A DNA stretch of 20,941 nt from Propionibacteriaceae bacterium (lineage in GTDB: Bacteria; Actinomycetota; Actinomycetes; Propionibacteriales; Propionibacteriaceae): the NCBI GenBank assembly GCA_009781325.1, contig WQYJ01000009.1:1-20941 (forward strand). The letters run 5' to 3'. Positions 7,947-14,460 of this stretch are shown here, one piece after another (the first letter of the stretch is position 1; each line of letters starts with the position of its first letter). The notes below the pieces were generated by a model. That model saw only the letters and a program-made list of their open reading frames with translations, searched no databases and was not told where the DNA came from. A program made the translations under genes and the position numbers.

Positions 7947-9316
7947 TACCCGGCAGCGGGTAATACCATTCCGTCTTCGATTCGCCCGCCTTGGGTTCCT
8001 AAGTCGGTGTCGCAGGCTACGCGTACGCCGTGTCCGAAACGCCAATCGCCGCGGACCCTCAGGCGTACTCCTGCACTCAAAGACAGGGGATGGGGGACGC
8101 GCTCCTGAAAATCTGAAATCGTCGTGTAGCGCTCATCTAAGCTAATCACCGGTAGGGGAGAGACCCTGGCTTTTGGAATGAAGTCCTCGTTCATCTCGAA
8201 GACATCCGAGCGCAGCAGACACAGTTCATTGGTGGTTTTGACCGGTAGGAACCGTGAGCGAGGTACGGCAACCGCCCGGGCGCCCTCGAAAGCTTCGATT
8301 CCTGCTCCCATTGCTGATTCGATCTGATAGACCTTAGCCGAATCGGGATCGGCGGGGTCCACTGTTTTGGCGTTGCGGATCAGGGGTAGTCCCAGGACTC
8401 CGTTTCTTTCTTCTAAGGTGCGGCGCAGAGCTTTCAGATCAAACCATAGGTTGTTGCAGTGAGCGAATGGATGGCGGTTCGGATCGGTGAAGTAGACCTG
8501 TTCATCGGGTGGGGTTTGGGCTGATTCTCGTAGGATCAGGCGCCCATCAGATTTGCGTACAGCGATGTGTCCACCCTTGAGATCCATGGGTGTACGCAGG
8601 GTGATCTCTGTGGCAAAGGGAGCATGGGTGGAGGCGAACCAAGCAGCCAGTGTCGGGGATGGAGCGGCGCCCAGATTGTCCGAGTTTGACACTGAGGCAT
8701 ACCGATATCCCTGGGTGATCAGTTCATCGAGGATTCCCGAGTCGAGCATCGTCGGATAGAGATCGCCATGTCCGGGCGGGCACCATTCCAACTCGGGGTT
8801 CTTCGGCCATTCAACCGGTGTGAGATCGCTGCGGAGAAGCTTCGGCTCGCTGGACTGCATCATGTCGAGCGGCAAACCACCCACAGGCAGATCCGGATAG
8901 GCCTCCAACTCAGCTAGGACATCTGCCCGGGTGTTGAAGGAGTGCAGGAAGATCAGCGGCAGGCGTACGTTGTAGGTTTTCCGCGCCCACAGAACCTGGC
9001 CCACCATGATGTCCAGGAAGCTTCGGCCATCACGCACGGGCAGCAGGGATTTTGCCTTGTCAAGTCCCATAGACGTACCCAGGCCACCATTGAGCTTGAT
9101 CATCACTGTGGCATCAAGGGCCTCCCGGGCCTGGTCAGGATCCACGATTGACTCGACCACATCAGGAGTAGTGAAAGGCTCAATAGTCTCCTCAGGCACC
9201 ATCCCCGTGCTCCCCGAAGCCAATTGATTCCAATAGTCCTCAAAGATAGCAATCGCCGTAGGACTAACCCCAGCCCTACGCATCTTCCCAACAGCAAGTT
9301 CTCTTCCCGTACTCAC
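7946..9316 (-). CDS. UTP-glucose-1-phosphate uridylyltransferase (eukaryote-type UDPGP family)
   Basis: Makes UDP-glucose and pyrophosphate from UTP and glucose-1-phosphate, feeding galactose/Leloir metabolism, glycan and cell-envelope sugar synthesis. The 456-aa length and the motif LNGGLGTSMG (75-84) followed by DKAKSLLPV identify the UDPGP/UGP2-type fold rather than the short bacterial GalU type; the same family is used by bifidobacteria. Other family landmarks: GHGDLYPTM, the uridine-binding NSDNLGA stretch, and a C-terminal beta-helix region (about 395-450). The start is GTG at 9316 with TAGAAT 7 nt upstream and no real Shine-Dalgarno, so translation is probably leaderless. A 6-bp hairpin (TACCCG/CGGGTA, 7947-7962) overlaps the stop codon. 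The gene is divergent from the aldo/keto reductase gene across an 881-bp repeat region. Confidence 0.93.
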   Translation of the reverse strand: MSTGRELAVGKMRRAGVSPTAIAIFEDYWNQLASGSTGMVPEETIEPFTTPDVVESIVDPDQAREALDATVMIKLNGGLGTSMGLDKAKSLLPVRDGRSFLDIMVGQVLWARKTYNVRLPLIFLHSFNTRADVLAELEAYPDLPVGGLPLDMMQSSEPKLLRSDLTPVEWPKNPELEWCPPGHGDLYPTMLDSGILDELITQGYRYASVSNSDNLGAAPSPTLAAWFASTHAPFATEITLRTPMDLKGGHIAVRKSDGRLILRESAQTPPDEQVYFTDPNRHPFAHCNNLWFDLKALRRTLEERNGVLGLPLIRNAKTVDPADPDSAKVYQIESAMGAGIEAFEGARAVAVPRSRFLPVKTTNELCLLRSDVFEMNEDFIPKARVSPLPVISLDERYTTISDFQERVPHPLSLSAGVRLRVRGDWRFGHGVRVACDTDLGTQGGRIEDGMVLPAAG

Positions 9317-9323
9317 ACCCCCA

Positions 9324-9329
9324 ATTCTA
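9324..9329 (-). promoter_or_regulatory. -10 box of a leaderless ugp transcript
   Basis: On the minus strand TAGAAT (TANNNT class) is followed by exactly 7 nt and then the GTG start of the uridylyltransferase gene. Transcription would begin at the start codon itself. Upstream sequence is G-rich on this strand and shows no clear -35. The placement matches the iclR and rarD promoters in this window. Confidence 0.5.
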
Positions 9330-9360
9330 TCCTCTCATTCCCCCAGCCACCCCCGCCCCC

Positions 9361-9704
9361 GGTCATGCTGCCGAAGGCAGTACCCCCGGCAGCCGATGTA
9401 TGGACTTGAGACAGGTTTTCTCGCTCAAGACCCCACCCCGCCTACCGGTCATCCTGCCGCTAGGCAGGACCCCCGGCAGCCGATCTTTGGACTGTGGTAC
9501 TGGTCTATACCCCAGACCCTACCCCGCCTACCGGTCATCCTGCCGCTAGGCAGGACCCCCGGCAGCCGATCTTTGGACTGTGGTACTGGTCTATACCCCA
9601 GACCCCACGCCGCCTACCGGTCATCCTGCCGCTAGGCAGGACCCCCGGCAGCCGATCTTTGGACTGTGGTACAGGTCTATACCTCAGACCCTACGTTGGC
9701 TTCC
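9361..9704. repeat. Four tandem 86-bp units, each with a GC-rich hairpin
   Basis: Units begin at 9361, 9447, 9533 and 9619, a constant 86-bp period. The last three are nearly identical; the first is diverged. Each begins GGTCATCCTGCC and carries TCCTGCC-loop-GGCAGGA (a 7-bp stem with a 3-4 nt loop), then CCCCCGGCAGCCGA and a linker with its own imperfect inverted repeat. 86 is not a multiple of 3, so the short ORFs running through it in several frames are not coding. The array lies in the divergent gap between ugp and the aldo/keto reductase gene. Confidence 0.93.
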
Positions 9705-9737
9705 GGGGGTCCTGCCTGGCGGCAGGATGACCGGGGG
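9703..9737. repeat. Inverted copy of the repeat core closing the tandem array
   Basis: CCGGGGGTCCTGCC...GGCAGGATGACCGGGGG is the reverse complement of the core of the preceding units with one mismatch in the hairpin loop. Together with the last tandem unit (from 9619) it makes an imperfect palindrome of about 119 bp, the same head-to-head arrangement seen at 9998-10117 and 16546-16665. Confidence 0.9.
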
Positions 9738-9930
9738 TTGAGTATTGCGACCTGGGGTTAATGTGTGGCGAGTTGTATGTCCCCTCTCCACACACGTGGG
9801 GATATACGCGGATGGTGCTTACGGCGCTAAGATTTGCGCTTAGGGCTGGACCCCTGCCGAGCAGTGGTAACGCAGCCAACCCACTTAGCTGTTGCGTCGC
9901 AGGCAAGGATCGGTGGAATCAGGCGCCAGA
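9738..9930. other. Non-repeat spacer inside the ugp-akr intergenic region
   Basis: About 190 bp of sequence unlike the flanking repeats. It contains the hairpin at 9775-9807 and a small stem-loop CTAAG/CTTAG (9827-9843). No ORF with a plausible start and no tRNA-like fold is visible. Its function is unknown. Confidence 0.5.
9775..9807. repeat. Isolated hairpin resembling a type I-E CRISPR repeat
   Basis: GTATGTCCCC (9775-9784) pairs with GGGGATATAC (9798-9807) with one wobble, and an inner CCAC/GTGG pairing is also possible. The right part, GTGGGGATATAC followed by GCGG, recalls the GGGGATAAACCG end of type I-E CRISPR repeats. Only one copy exists here and there are no spacers, so it is not an array. 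It could equally be a small structured RNA or a decayed relic. Confidence 0.35.
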
Positions 9931-9997
9931 CAGGACCCCCGGCAGCTGACGTAGGGATTTGGGTAAAGACCTACCTCCAGACCCTAAGCCCACCCCC
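9931..9997. repeat. Truncated copy of the palindromic repeat
   Basis: CAGGACCCCCGGCAGCTGAC followed by a linker like that of the full copies (GTAGGGATTTGGGTAAAGAC). The left half of the hairpin, GGTCATCCTGCC, is missing, so only the right arm and the linker remain. It directly precedes the complete element at 9998. Confidence 0.75.
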
Positions 9998-10117
9998 GGT
10001 CATCCTGCCGCAGGCAGGACCCCCGGCAGCCAACGTAGGGACTGGGGTAAAGACTTTTCTTCTTCAAGTCCATACTTCGGCTGCCGGGGGTCCCGCCTTT
10101 GGCGGGATGACCGGGGG
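9998..10117. repeat. Complete 120-bp palindromic (BIME/MITE-like) element
   Basis: A forward core (GGTCATCCTGCCGCAGGCAG onward, from 9998) and an inverted core (10084-10117, CCGGGGGTCCCGCC...GGCGGGATGACCGG) flank a linker. The linker is itself an imperfect inverted repeat: GTAGGGACT pairs with AGTCCATAC. The whole can fold as one long hairpin, or as two smaller ones. In the right core the stem is TCCCGCC/GGCGGGA rather than TCCTGCC/GGCAGGA: both sides changed and pairing was kept. No ORF or transposase lies inside. Confidence 0.85.
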
Positions 10118-10140
10118 TGGGTTCCGGAAGGCCGTCTCCC

Positions 10141-10168
10141 TGTCACGTCCGCTCACTAGGTCTAGACT
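10141..10168 (+). promoter_or_regulatory. Possible promoter of the aldo/keto reductase gene
   Basis: TAGACT (10163-10168) fits the TANNNT -10 consensus. TGTCAC (10141-10146) lies 16 bp upstream as a weak -35. Transcription would begin near 10175, about 23 nt before the ATG and its GGAGG site. The weak -35 keeps this tentative. Confidence 0.3.
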
Positions 10169-10197
10169 TGGGGAATTAGTGGACCGATGGAGGTGTC

Positions 10198-11136
10198 ATG
10201 AAGACTTTTGGACTGCCTGGAACCAGCTTGGATGTCCCGAATGTTGTAGCTGGGATGATGAGGATCGCGAAGATGGAGGATCCAGCTATCCGTGATCTTG
10301 TGCAAGCGTGCCTAGATAGCGGCATCAACTTCTTTGACCATGCTGATATCTACGGCGGAGCTCTACATCGCAGCGAGGAGAGGTTCGCCTCGGCTATGTC
10401 CTTCACACCCTCACAGCGGGAGAGCATAGTCCTCCAGACGAAGTGCGGGATCGTGAAATGTGCCGCAGGCGCGTACTTTGATTTCAGCGCCGAGCATATC
10501 TTGGAGTCAGTGGATGGTTCCCTCAAAGCTCTGCAGACTGACTACATCGATATCCTCTTGCTCCATCGCCCCGATGCCCTAGTTGAGCCCGAGGAAGTTG
10601 CCAAGGCTTTCGATGCACTAGAAGCCTCCGGGAAGGTCCGGTATTTCGGTGTCTCTAATCACACCCCCGGCCAGATCGATCTGCTGAAGAAGTCGGTACG
10701 CCAGCCGCTGGTGGCCAATCAACTCCAGCTATCGATCACCCATTCACCCATGGTCGCCCAGGGGATGGCCATGAACATGGTCGACGAAGACCAAGCCATC
10801 ACCCGCGACAACGGTATCGTGGACTACTGCCGTCTACACGACATCGTCGTTCAGGCGTGGTCGCCTTATCAGGGCGGCTTCTTCACCGGAGTCTTCCTCG
10901 GCGACCCTAAATATGCCACTCTCAACCACGTCCTGGATCGGCTTGCCGACAAGTACGGCGTCACGCCCATGGGGATCGCCACCGCATGGATCACCCGTCA
11001 CCCGGCGAATATGCAGGTCGTCACTGGGACCACTCAGCCCTCGCGAATCATCGAAGCGGCTGCAGGATCCGATATCCCGCTCACCCGAGAAGAATGGTAC
11101 GATCTCTTCCGCGCTGCGGACCACATCGTCCCCTAG
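10198..11136 (+). CDS. Aldo/keto reductase family oxidoreductase (YdhF-like)
   Basis: NADPH-dependent TIM-barrel reductase of carbonyl compounds; the true substrate cannot be told. The 312-aa length and overall pattern resemble the YdhF-type subgroup. The catalytic tetrad of the superfamily is visible: D47 (NFFDHAD), Y52 (IYGG), K82 (QTKCG) and H123 (LLLHRPD). The cofactor-end motifs GVSNHTPGQ (about 151-159) and QVVTGTTQPSR near the C-terminus are also present. The ATG at 10198 has GGAGG (10189-10193) just upstream. It is followed after 26 bp by a small winged-helix gene on the same strand and is probably cotranscribed with it. The long repeat-filled region upstream separates it from the divergent ugp. 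Confidence 0.92.
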   Translation: MKTFGLPGTSLDVPNVVAGMMRIAKMEDPAIRDLVQACLDSGINFFDHADIYGGALHRSEERFASAMSFTPSQRESIVLQTKCGIVKCAAGAYFDFSAEHILESVDGSLKALQTDYIDILLLHRPDALVEPEEVAKAFDALEASGKVRYFGVSNHTPGQIDLLKKSVRQPLVANQLQLSITHSPMVAQGMAMNMVDEDQAITRDNGIVDYCRLHDIVVQAWSPYQGGFFTGVFLGDPKYATLNHVLDRLADKYGVTPMGIATAWITRHPANMQVVTGTTQPSRIIEAAAGSDIPLTREEWYDLFRAADHIVP

Positions 11137-11162
11137 TACATCACCGACAGAAAGGAGTGACC

Positions 11163-11348
11163 ATGGCAAGCACAGAAGAAGTCCTCGCCGTTTTCACCGA
11201 ATCCGACAAGCCCCTCAAGGCAGCCGACGTGGCAGCCATTCTAGGTGTCGAGAAGCCGGAAGTCGGTAAAGCCATCCAGGCGCTCAAAGCCGAAGGCAAG
11301 CTCATCTCGCCGAAGAACTGCTTCTATACCGCAGCAGATAAGGCTTAA
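11163..11348 (+). CDS. 61-residue winged-helix-like small protein
   Basis: A short protein beginning MASTEEVLAVFTESDKPLKA and ending NCFYTAADKA. The ATG at 11163 has AAGGAG (11152-11157) at 5 nt, a better-supported start than the longer frame that runs back into the reductase gene. The pattern helix, KPLKAADVAAILG, EKPEVGKAIQALKAEGKLIS, then a short beta-like end, matches a minimal winged helix-turn-helix, so DNA binding is plausible. No enzyme motif is present. It probably shares an mRNA with the aldo/keto reductase gene. Its stop codon overlaps the fumarase stop on the opposite strand (TTAA). I have no firm family name for it. Confidence 0.82.
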   Translation: MASTEEVLAVFTESDKPLKAADVAAILGVEKPEVGKAIQALKAEGKLISPKNCFYTAADKA

Positions 11349-13015
11349 ATCTTCGGATGCTTTCCGATGGTGAGGGTCAGAGGCTTAATCGACGCAAAGA
11401 AGTCAGACCCCTTATCATCGACCACAATGAAAGCCGGGAAGTCCTCAACTTCGATCTTCCAAATGGCTTCCATCCCCAGTTCGGGGTATTCAATGACCTC
11501 GACCTTCTTGATGCAATCCTGTGCCAAGCGTGCCGCGGGCCCGCCAATGGAACCCAAGTAGAACCCGCCATGCTTCTGACAAGCATTGGTGACATCCGGG
11601 GTGCGGTTGCCCTTGGCGACCATGATCATTGAGCCGCCGGCTGCTTGGAACTGGTCAACATAGGAGTCCATACGCCCTGCTGTGGTCGGCCCGAAGGACC
11701 CCGAAGCCATTCCGGGAGGCGTCTTCGCCGGACCCGCATAGTAGACCGGGTGATCCACCAGATACTCAGGCATCGGCTCACCAGCATCGAGGCGCTCCTT
11801 GATCTTCGCGTGAGCAATGTCGCGGGCGACGATCATCGGGCCATTCAGCGACAGACGCGTACGTACGGGATACTTCGACAACTCAGCAAGAATCTCCGGC
11901 ATCGGCCGTGTCAGGTCGATAGTGACCACCTCGCCGCCAAGCTCATCGGCTGTCACATCAGGCAGGAAGCGGCCCGGATCGGTGTCCAGTTCCTCAATGT
12001 AGACACCCTCAGGAGTGATCTTGCCCATGCACTGACGATCCGCTGAGCATGACACCGAGATTGCGACCGGCAGGGAAGCCCCGTGACGCGGAAGGCGTAC
12101 GACGCGTACGTCGTGGCAGAAATACTTTCCGCCGAACTGAGCACCAATCCCCAACCGGCGCGTCATATCCAACACCTTCGCTTCCAGTTCCAGATCACGG
12201 AACCCATGACCGGCCACCGTCCCCGCAGTGGGGAGAGTGTCGAGATACTTCGCGGACGCGTACTTCGCAGTCTTGAGAGCAAACTCAGCCGAAGGCCCGC
12301 CGATGACGATTGCCAGGTGGTATGGCGGGCAAGCCGCCGTACCCAGATGGGCAACCTTCTCTTCGAGGAAGTTCATCAAGGATTCCTCGTTGAGCAGGGC
12401 CTTGGTTTGCTGATACAGGAAGCTCTTGTTGGCTGATCCGCCACCCTTAGCCATAAACAGGAACTTGTAGGTCATCCCGTGGCTCGGCTGGGTGTCGGCG
12501 TAGATTTCGATCTGTGCAGGCAGGTTCGTACCCGTGTTGACTTCCTCAAACATCGTCAGCGGAGCCATCTGGGAATAGCGCAGGTTCAGATTGGTGTACG
12601 CGTTATAGATACCCTGTGACAGGGAACGCTCATCGGGATCAAGTGCGGTAGTGAGGATCCTCTCGCCGCGCTTACCCATGATGATCGCCGTACCGGTGTC
12701 CTGGCACATCGGCAGGACCCCTGCTGCAGAAATCACAACATTCTTGAGCAGATCGAGCGCGACAAACTTGTCATTATTCGATGCTTCTGGGTCTTCAATG
12801 ATCGTACGAAGCTGAACCAGGTGAGCCGTACGCAGATAGAACGCAATGTCGTGGAAAGCAGTCTCAGCAAGCAGGGTGAGTGCTGACGGATCAATCTCGA
12901 GGAAGTTGCGGCCGTTCGTCGCTTCAATGAGGCGAACTCCCTCGCTTGTCAGCTTCCGATAGACCGTAATGTCAGCGGTAGTAGGCAGTAAATCACTGTA
13001 CGAAAACTCAGGCAT
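11345..13015 (-). CDS. Fumarate hydratase class I (iron-sulfur, single-chain)
   Basis: Oxygen-sensitive [4Fe-4S] fumarase that interconverts fumarate and malate in the TCA cycle or in the reductive branch to succinate/propionate. The 556-aa length fits the single-chain class I enzymes (E. coli FumA/FumB, about 548 aa). The three cluster cysteines fit the known spacing: C104 (LPMCQDTG), C229 (GTAACPPYH) and C323 (VSCSADRQ). Both the N-terminal catalytic region and the C-terminal domain (about 380-556, with TTAGRMDSYVDQF and KGNRTPDVTNAC) are intact. The ATG at 13015 has GGAAGG (complement of 13022-13027) 6 nt upstream. The gene converges on the small winged-helix gene and has its own promoter region, shared with the divergent AI-2E-family gene. 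Confidence 0.96.
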   Translation of the reverse strand: MPEFSYSDLLPTTADITVYRKLTSEGVRLIEATNGRNFLEIDPSALTLLAETAFHDIAFYLRTAHLVQLRTIIEDPEASNNDKFVALDLLKNVVISAAGVLPMCQDTGTAIIMGKRGERILTTALDPDERSLSQGIYNAYTNLNLRYSQMAPLTMFEEVNTGTNLPAQIEIYADTQPSHGMTYKFLFMAKGGGSANKSFLYQQTKALLNEESLMNFLEEKVAHLGTAACPPYHLAIVIGGPSAEFALKTAKYASAKYLDTLPTAGTVAGHGFRDLELEAKVLDMTRRLGIGAQFGGKYFCHDVRVVRLPRHGASLPVAISVSCSADRQCMGKITPEGVYIEELDTDPGRFLPDVTADELGGEVVTIDLTRPMPEILAELSKYPVRTRLSLNGPMIVARDIAHAKIKERLDAGEPMPEYLVDHPVYYAGPAKTPPGMASGSFGPTTAGRMDSYVDQFQAAGGSMIMVAKGNRTPDVTNACQKHGGFYLGSIGGPAARLAQDCIKKVEVIEYPELGMEAIWKIEVEDFPAFIVVDDKGSDFFASIKPLTLTIGKHPKI

Positions 13016-13060
13016 GGTCTTCCTTCCAATCCCGTTTAAGTTGCGGACACCTCGAAATAA

Positions 13061-13087
13061 GGTGGACCGCCGATCATTGGCACCACC
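13061..13087 (-). promoter_or_regulatory. Hairpin in the fumarase 5' leader
   Basis: GGTGG (13061-13065) and CCACC (13083-13087) form a stem with an inner GCC/GGC pairing around a short loop, in the sequence between the predicted fumarase promoter and its start codon. It could affect mRNA stability or be a protein-binding site. No known riboswitch is recognised. Confidence 0.3.
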
Positions 13088-13095
13088 TCATATGG

Positions 13096-13131
13096 ATTAT
13101 ATGATGCTACTCTACGCGAAATATCAGTCAA
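13096..13131 (-). promoter_or_regulatory. Fumarase promoter
   Basis: On the minus strand TTGACT (complement of 13126-13131) and TAGCAT (13104-13109) are separated by 16 bp, a good -35/-10 pair. A second -10-like TATAAT lies just downstream (13096-13101) but is 24 bp from TTGACT. The leader to the start codon would be about 80 nt. This is the strongest promoter-like sequence in the window. Confidence 0.55.
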
Positions 13132-13171
13132 GTTTTTAGGGAGTGTGGCTGGGTATGGCACACTGATTCCT

Positions 13172-14443
13172 ATGGCGTTCGCAGATATGGACATTCCGCC
13201 TGAGGAATCTGCTTCGAGTTCAACAACTTTGATGCCGCGCTCACTTTCGATGCTGCTGGGTGTAGCCGCTGTCTTCATTGCTGCCCAAGGGATCCAGCCC
13301 TTCCGATCGATTTTCGCTGCTACTTTTATGGCGCTGAACATCATCATCGTCGTCTGGCCGATTCAGCATTATCTAGCCAAGCGCATCCCGAGGGCTCTTG
13401 CCTCCATCGTCGCCGGAATAGCTGCTCTGACTTTCCTTGTTGTTTTGATCTACACCATTGGCTGGACCCTAGCTCGTTTGATCGCTGAGCTACCGAAATA
13501 CACCGCGCAGTTCAATAACATGACCAATGCAATCATCGACTTTGCGACTAGGTACAACATCGATACCAACCTTGTTGTCCAAGAGGCGTTGACTCAATTG
13601 CGGAACCTTGATGTGTCGACGATTGTGTCGACCCTAGGTGGAATCGCATCGGGGCTGACGAATTTTGTCACCCTGCTGGTGATGATTGTGGTGATTCTGG
13701 TCTTCATGGTCGTCGATTCAGTACGATTCTCCGACCGGATGCGCCGTCTTGGTGAGAAGCACAGCCCAACCCTGGCTTGGGCGCTGGCGTCTTTTGCCCG
13801 CGGTACGCGCAAATACTGGGTTGTGACGACTGTTATTGGTCTCATCTTGGCAACCTGTAATGGGGGCCTGCTTCTGGCACTGGGCGTACCTTTGGCGTTG
13901 GTCTGGGCTGCGTTTAGCTTCGTGACAAACTACATCCCCTATGTTGGTTTCTTCCTGGGTCTTCTGCCCCCGGTGATCATGGCGCTTTTGGCGAATGATC
14001 CCCTCACGGCGCTCTGGGTCATCGTCGGCTACTGTGCGATCAACGTACTTCTGGTGGTCCTGATTCAGCCGAAGTTTGCCGGTGATGCTGTGGGAATCAC
14101 CCCAACAGTGGCCGTACTTTCGGTATTGTTGTGGGCCTTTGTCCTCGGGCCGCTCGGTGCGATCCTCGCCATTCCTGCCACTTTGCTGATTAAGACACTC
14201 TTTGTCGATATTGATCCACGAACACGGTGGCTCAATGCCCTGATTGCTTCGAATCCAACGACTTCCGATCAAGATCCGATGCGTCTGTCGAATCTCCTGG
14301 CTCGATCGAAGCGGATCTCCAAGCTGACGGCCAAGACTCAAAAACCTGGAGTCACCAAAGAGAAGGCTGAAGCTGCTCATCGTGAATTGGCTGCTCTGAC
14401 TTCCGAAGAACCATCCGAGACTAGCGGTGACGACGAGCTCTGA
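13172..14443 (+). CDS. AI-2E family transporter (TqsA/PerM-like membrane protein)
   Basis: Polytopic membrane protein of the AI-2E exporter family (PF01594 type). Members have been linked to export of signalling molecules and to Na+/H+ exchange, so the substrate is unknown. The protein is 423 aa from the ATG at 13172. Seen: paired hydrophobic helices at the N-terminus (about 25-95), an amphipathic stretch, then clustered helices in the second half with the family-typical TNYIPYVGFFLGLLPPVIMAL and LIQPKFAGDAVGITPTV regions, and a hydrophilic C-terminal tail (about 355-423). No clear Shine-Dalgarno precedes any start; a GTG at 13145 in the same frame (AGGGAG immediately upstream) would add 9 residues. 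It is divergent from fumarase and followed after 17 bp by rarD. Confidence 0.88.
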   Translation: MAFADMDIPPEESASSSTTLMPRSLSMLLGVAAVFIAAQGIQPFRSIFAATFMALNIIIVVWPIQHYLAKRIPRALASIVAGIAALTFLVVLIYTIGWTLARLIAELPKYTAQFNNMTNAIIDFATRYNIDTNLVVQEALTQLRNLDVSTIVSTLGGIASGLTNFVTLLVMIVVILVFMVVDSVRFSDRMRRLGEKHSPTLAWALASFARGTRKYWVVTTVIGLILATCNGGLLLALGVPLALVWAAFSFVTNYIPYVGFFLGLLPPVIMALLANDPLTALWVIVGYCAINVLLVVLIQPKFAGDAVGITPTVAVLSVLLWAFVLGPLGAILAIPATLLIKTLFVDIDPRTRWLNALIASNPTTSDQDPMRLSNLLARSKRISKLTAKTQKPGVTKEKAEAAHRELAALTSEEPSETSGDDEL

Positions 14444-14454
14444 TCCCGTACACT
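14427..14454 (+). promoter_or_regulatory. Promoter of a leaderless rarD transcript
   Basis: GTGACG (14427-14432), a 16-bp spacer and TACACT (14449-14454) form a -35/-10 pair at the very end of the preceding gene. The GTG start of rarD follows 6 nt after the -10, with no Shine-Dalgarno, so the transcript probably begins at the start codon. Confidence 0.45.
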
Positions 14455-14460
14455 CGTGGT

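Noticed and set aside
9402..9434. CTTGAG...CTCAAG inverted repeat resembling a HAIR (HspR) operator
   Set aside because: The half-sites are 13 nt apart, whereas HAIR needs CTTGAGT-N7-ACTCAAG. The same half-sites occur as the linker arms of the repeat family, far from any heat-shock gene.
9396..9730. Short overlapping ORFs with repeated GHPAARQDPRQP-like peptides
   Set aside because: They run through the 86-bp non-coding repeats in several frames; 86 is not divisible by 3, and none has a ribosome-binding site.
9738..9930. tRNA or other known RNA gene in the ugp-akr gap
   Set aside because: No cloverleaf, no T-loop GTTCGANTC and no CCA-type end could be found; only small hairpins are present.
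9361..10117. CRISPR array
   Set aside because: The repeats are 86-bp units or long palindromes with near-identical linkers, not short repeats with unique spacers, and no cas gene is nearby.
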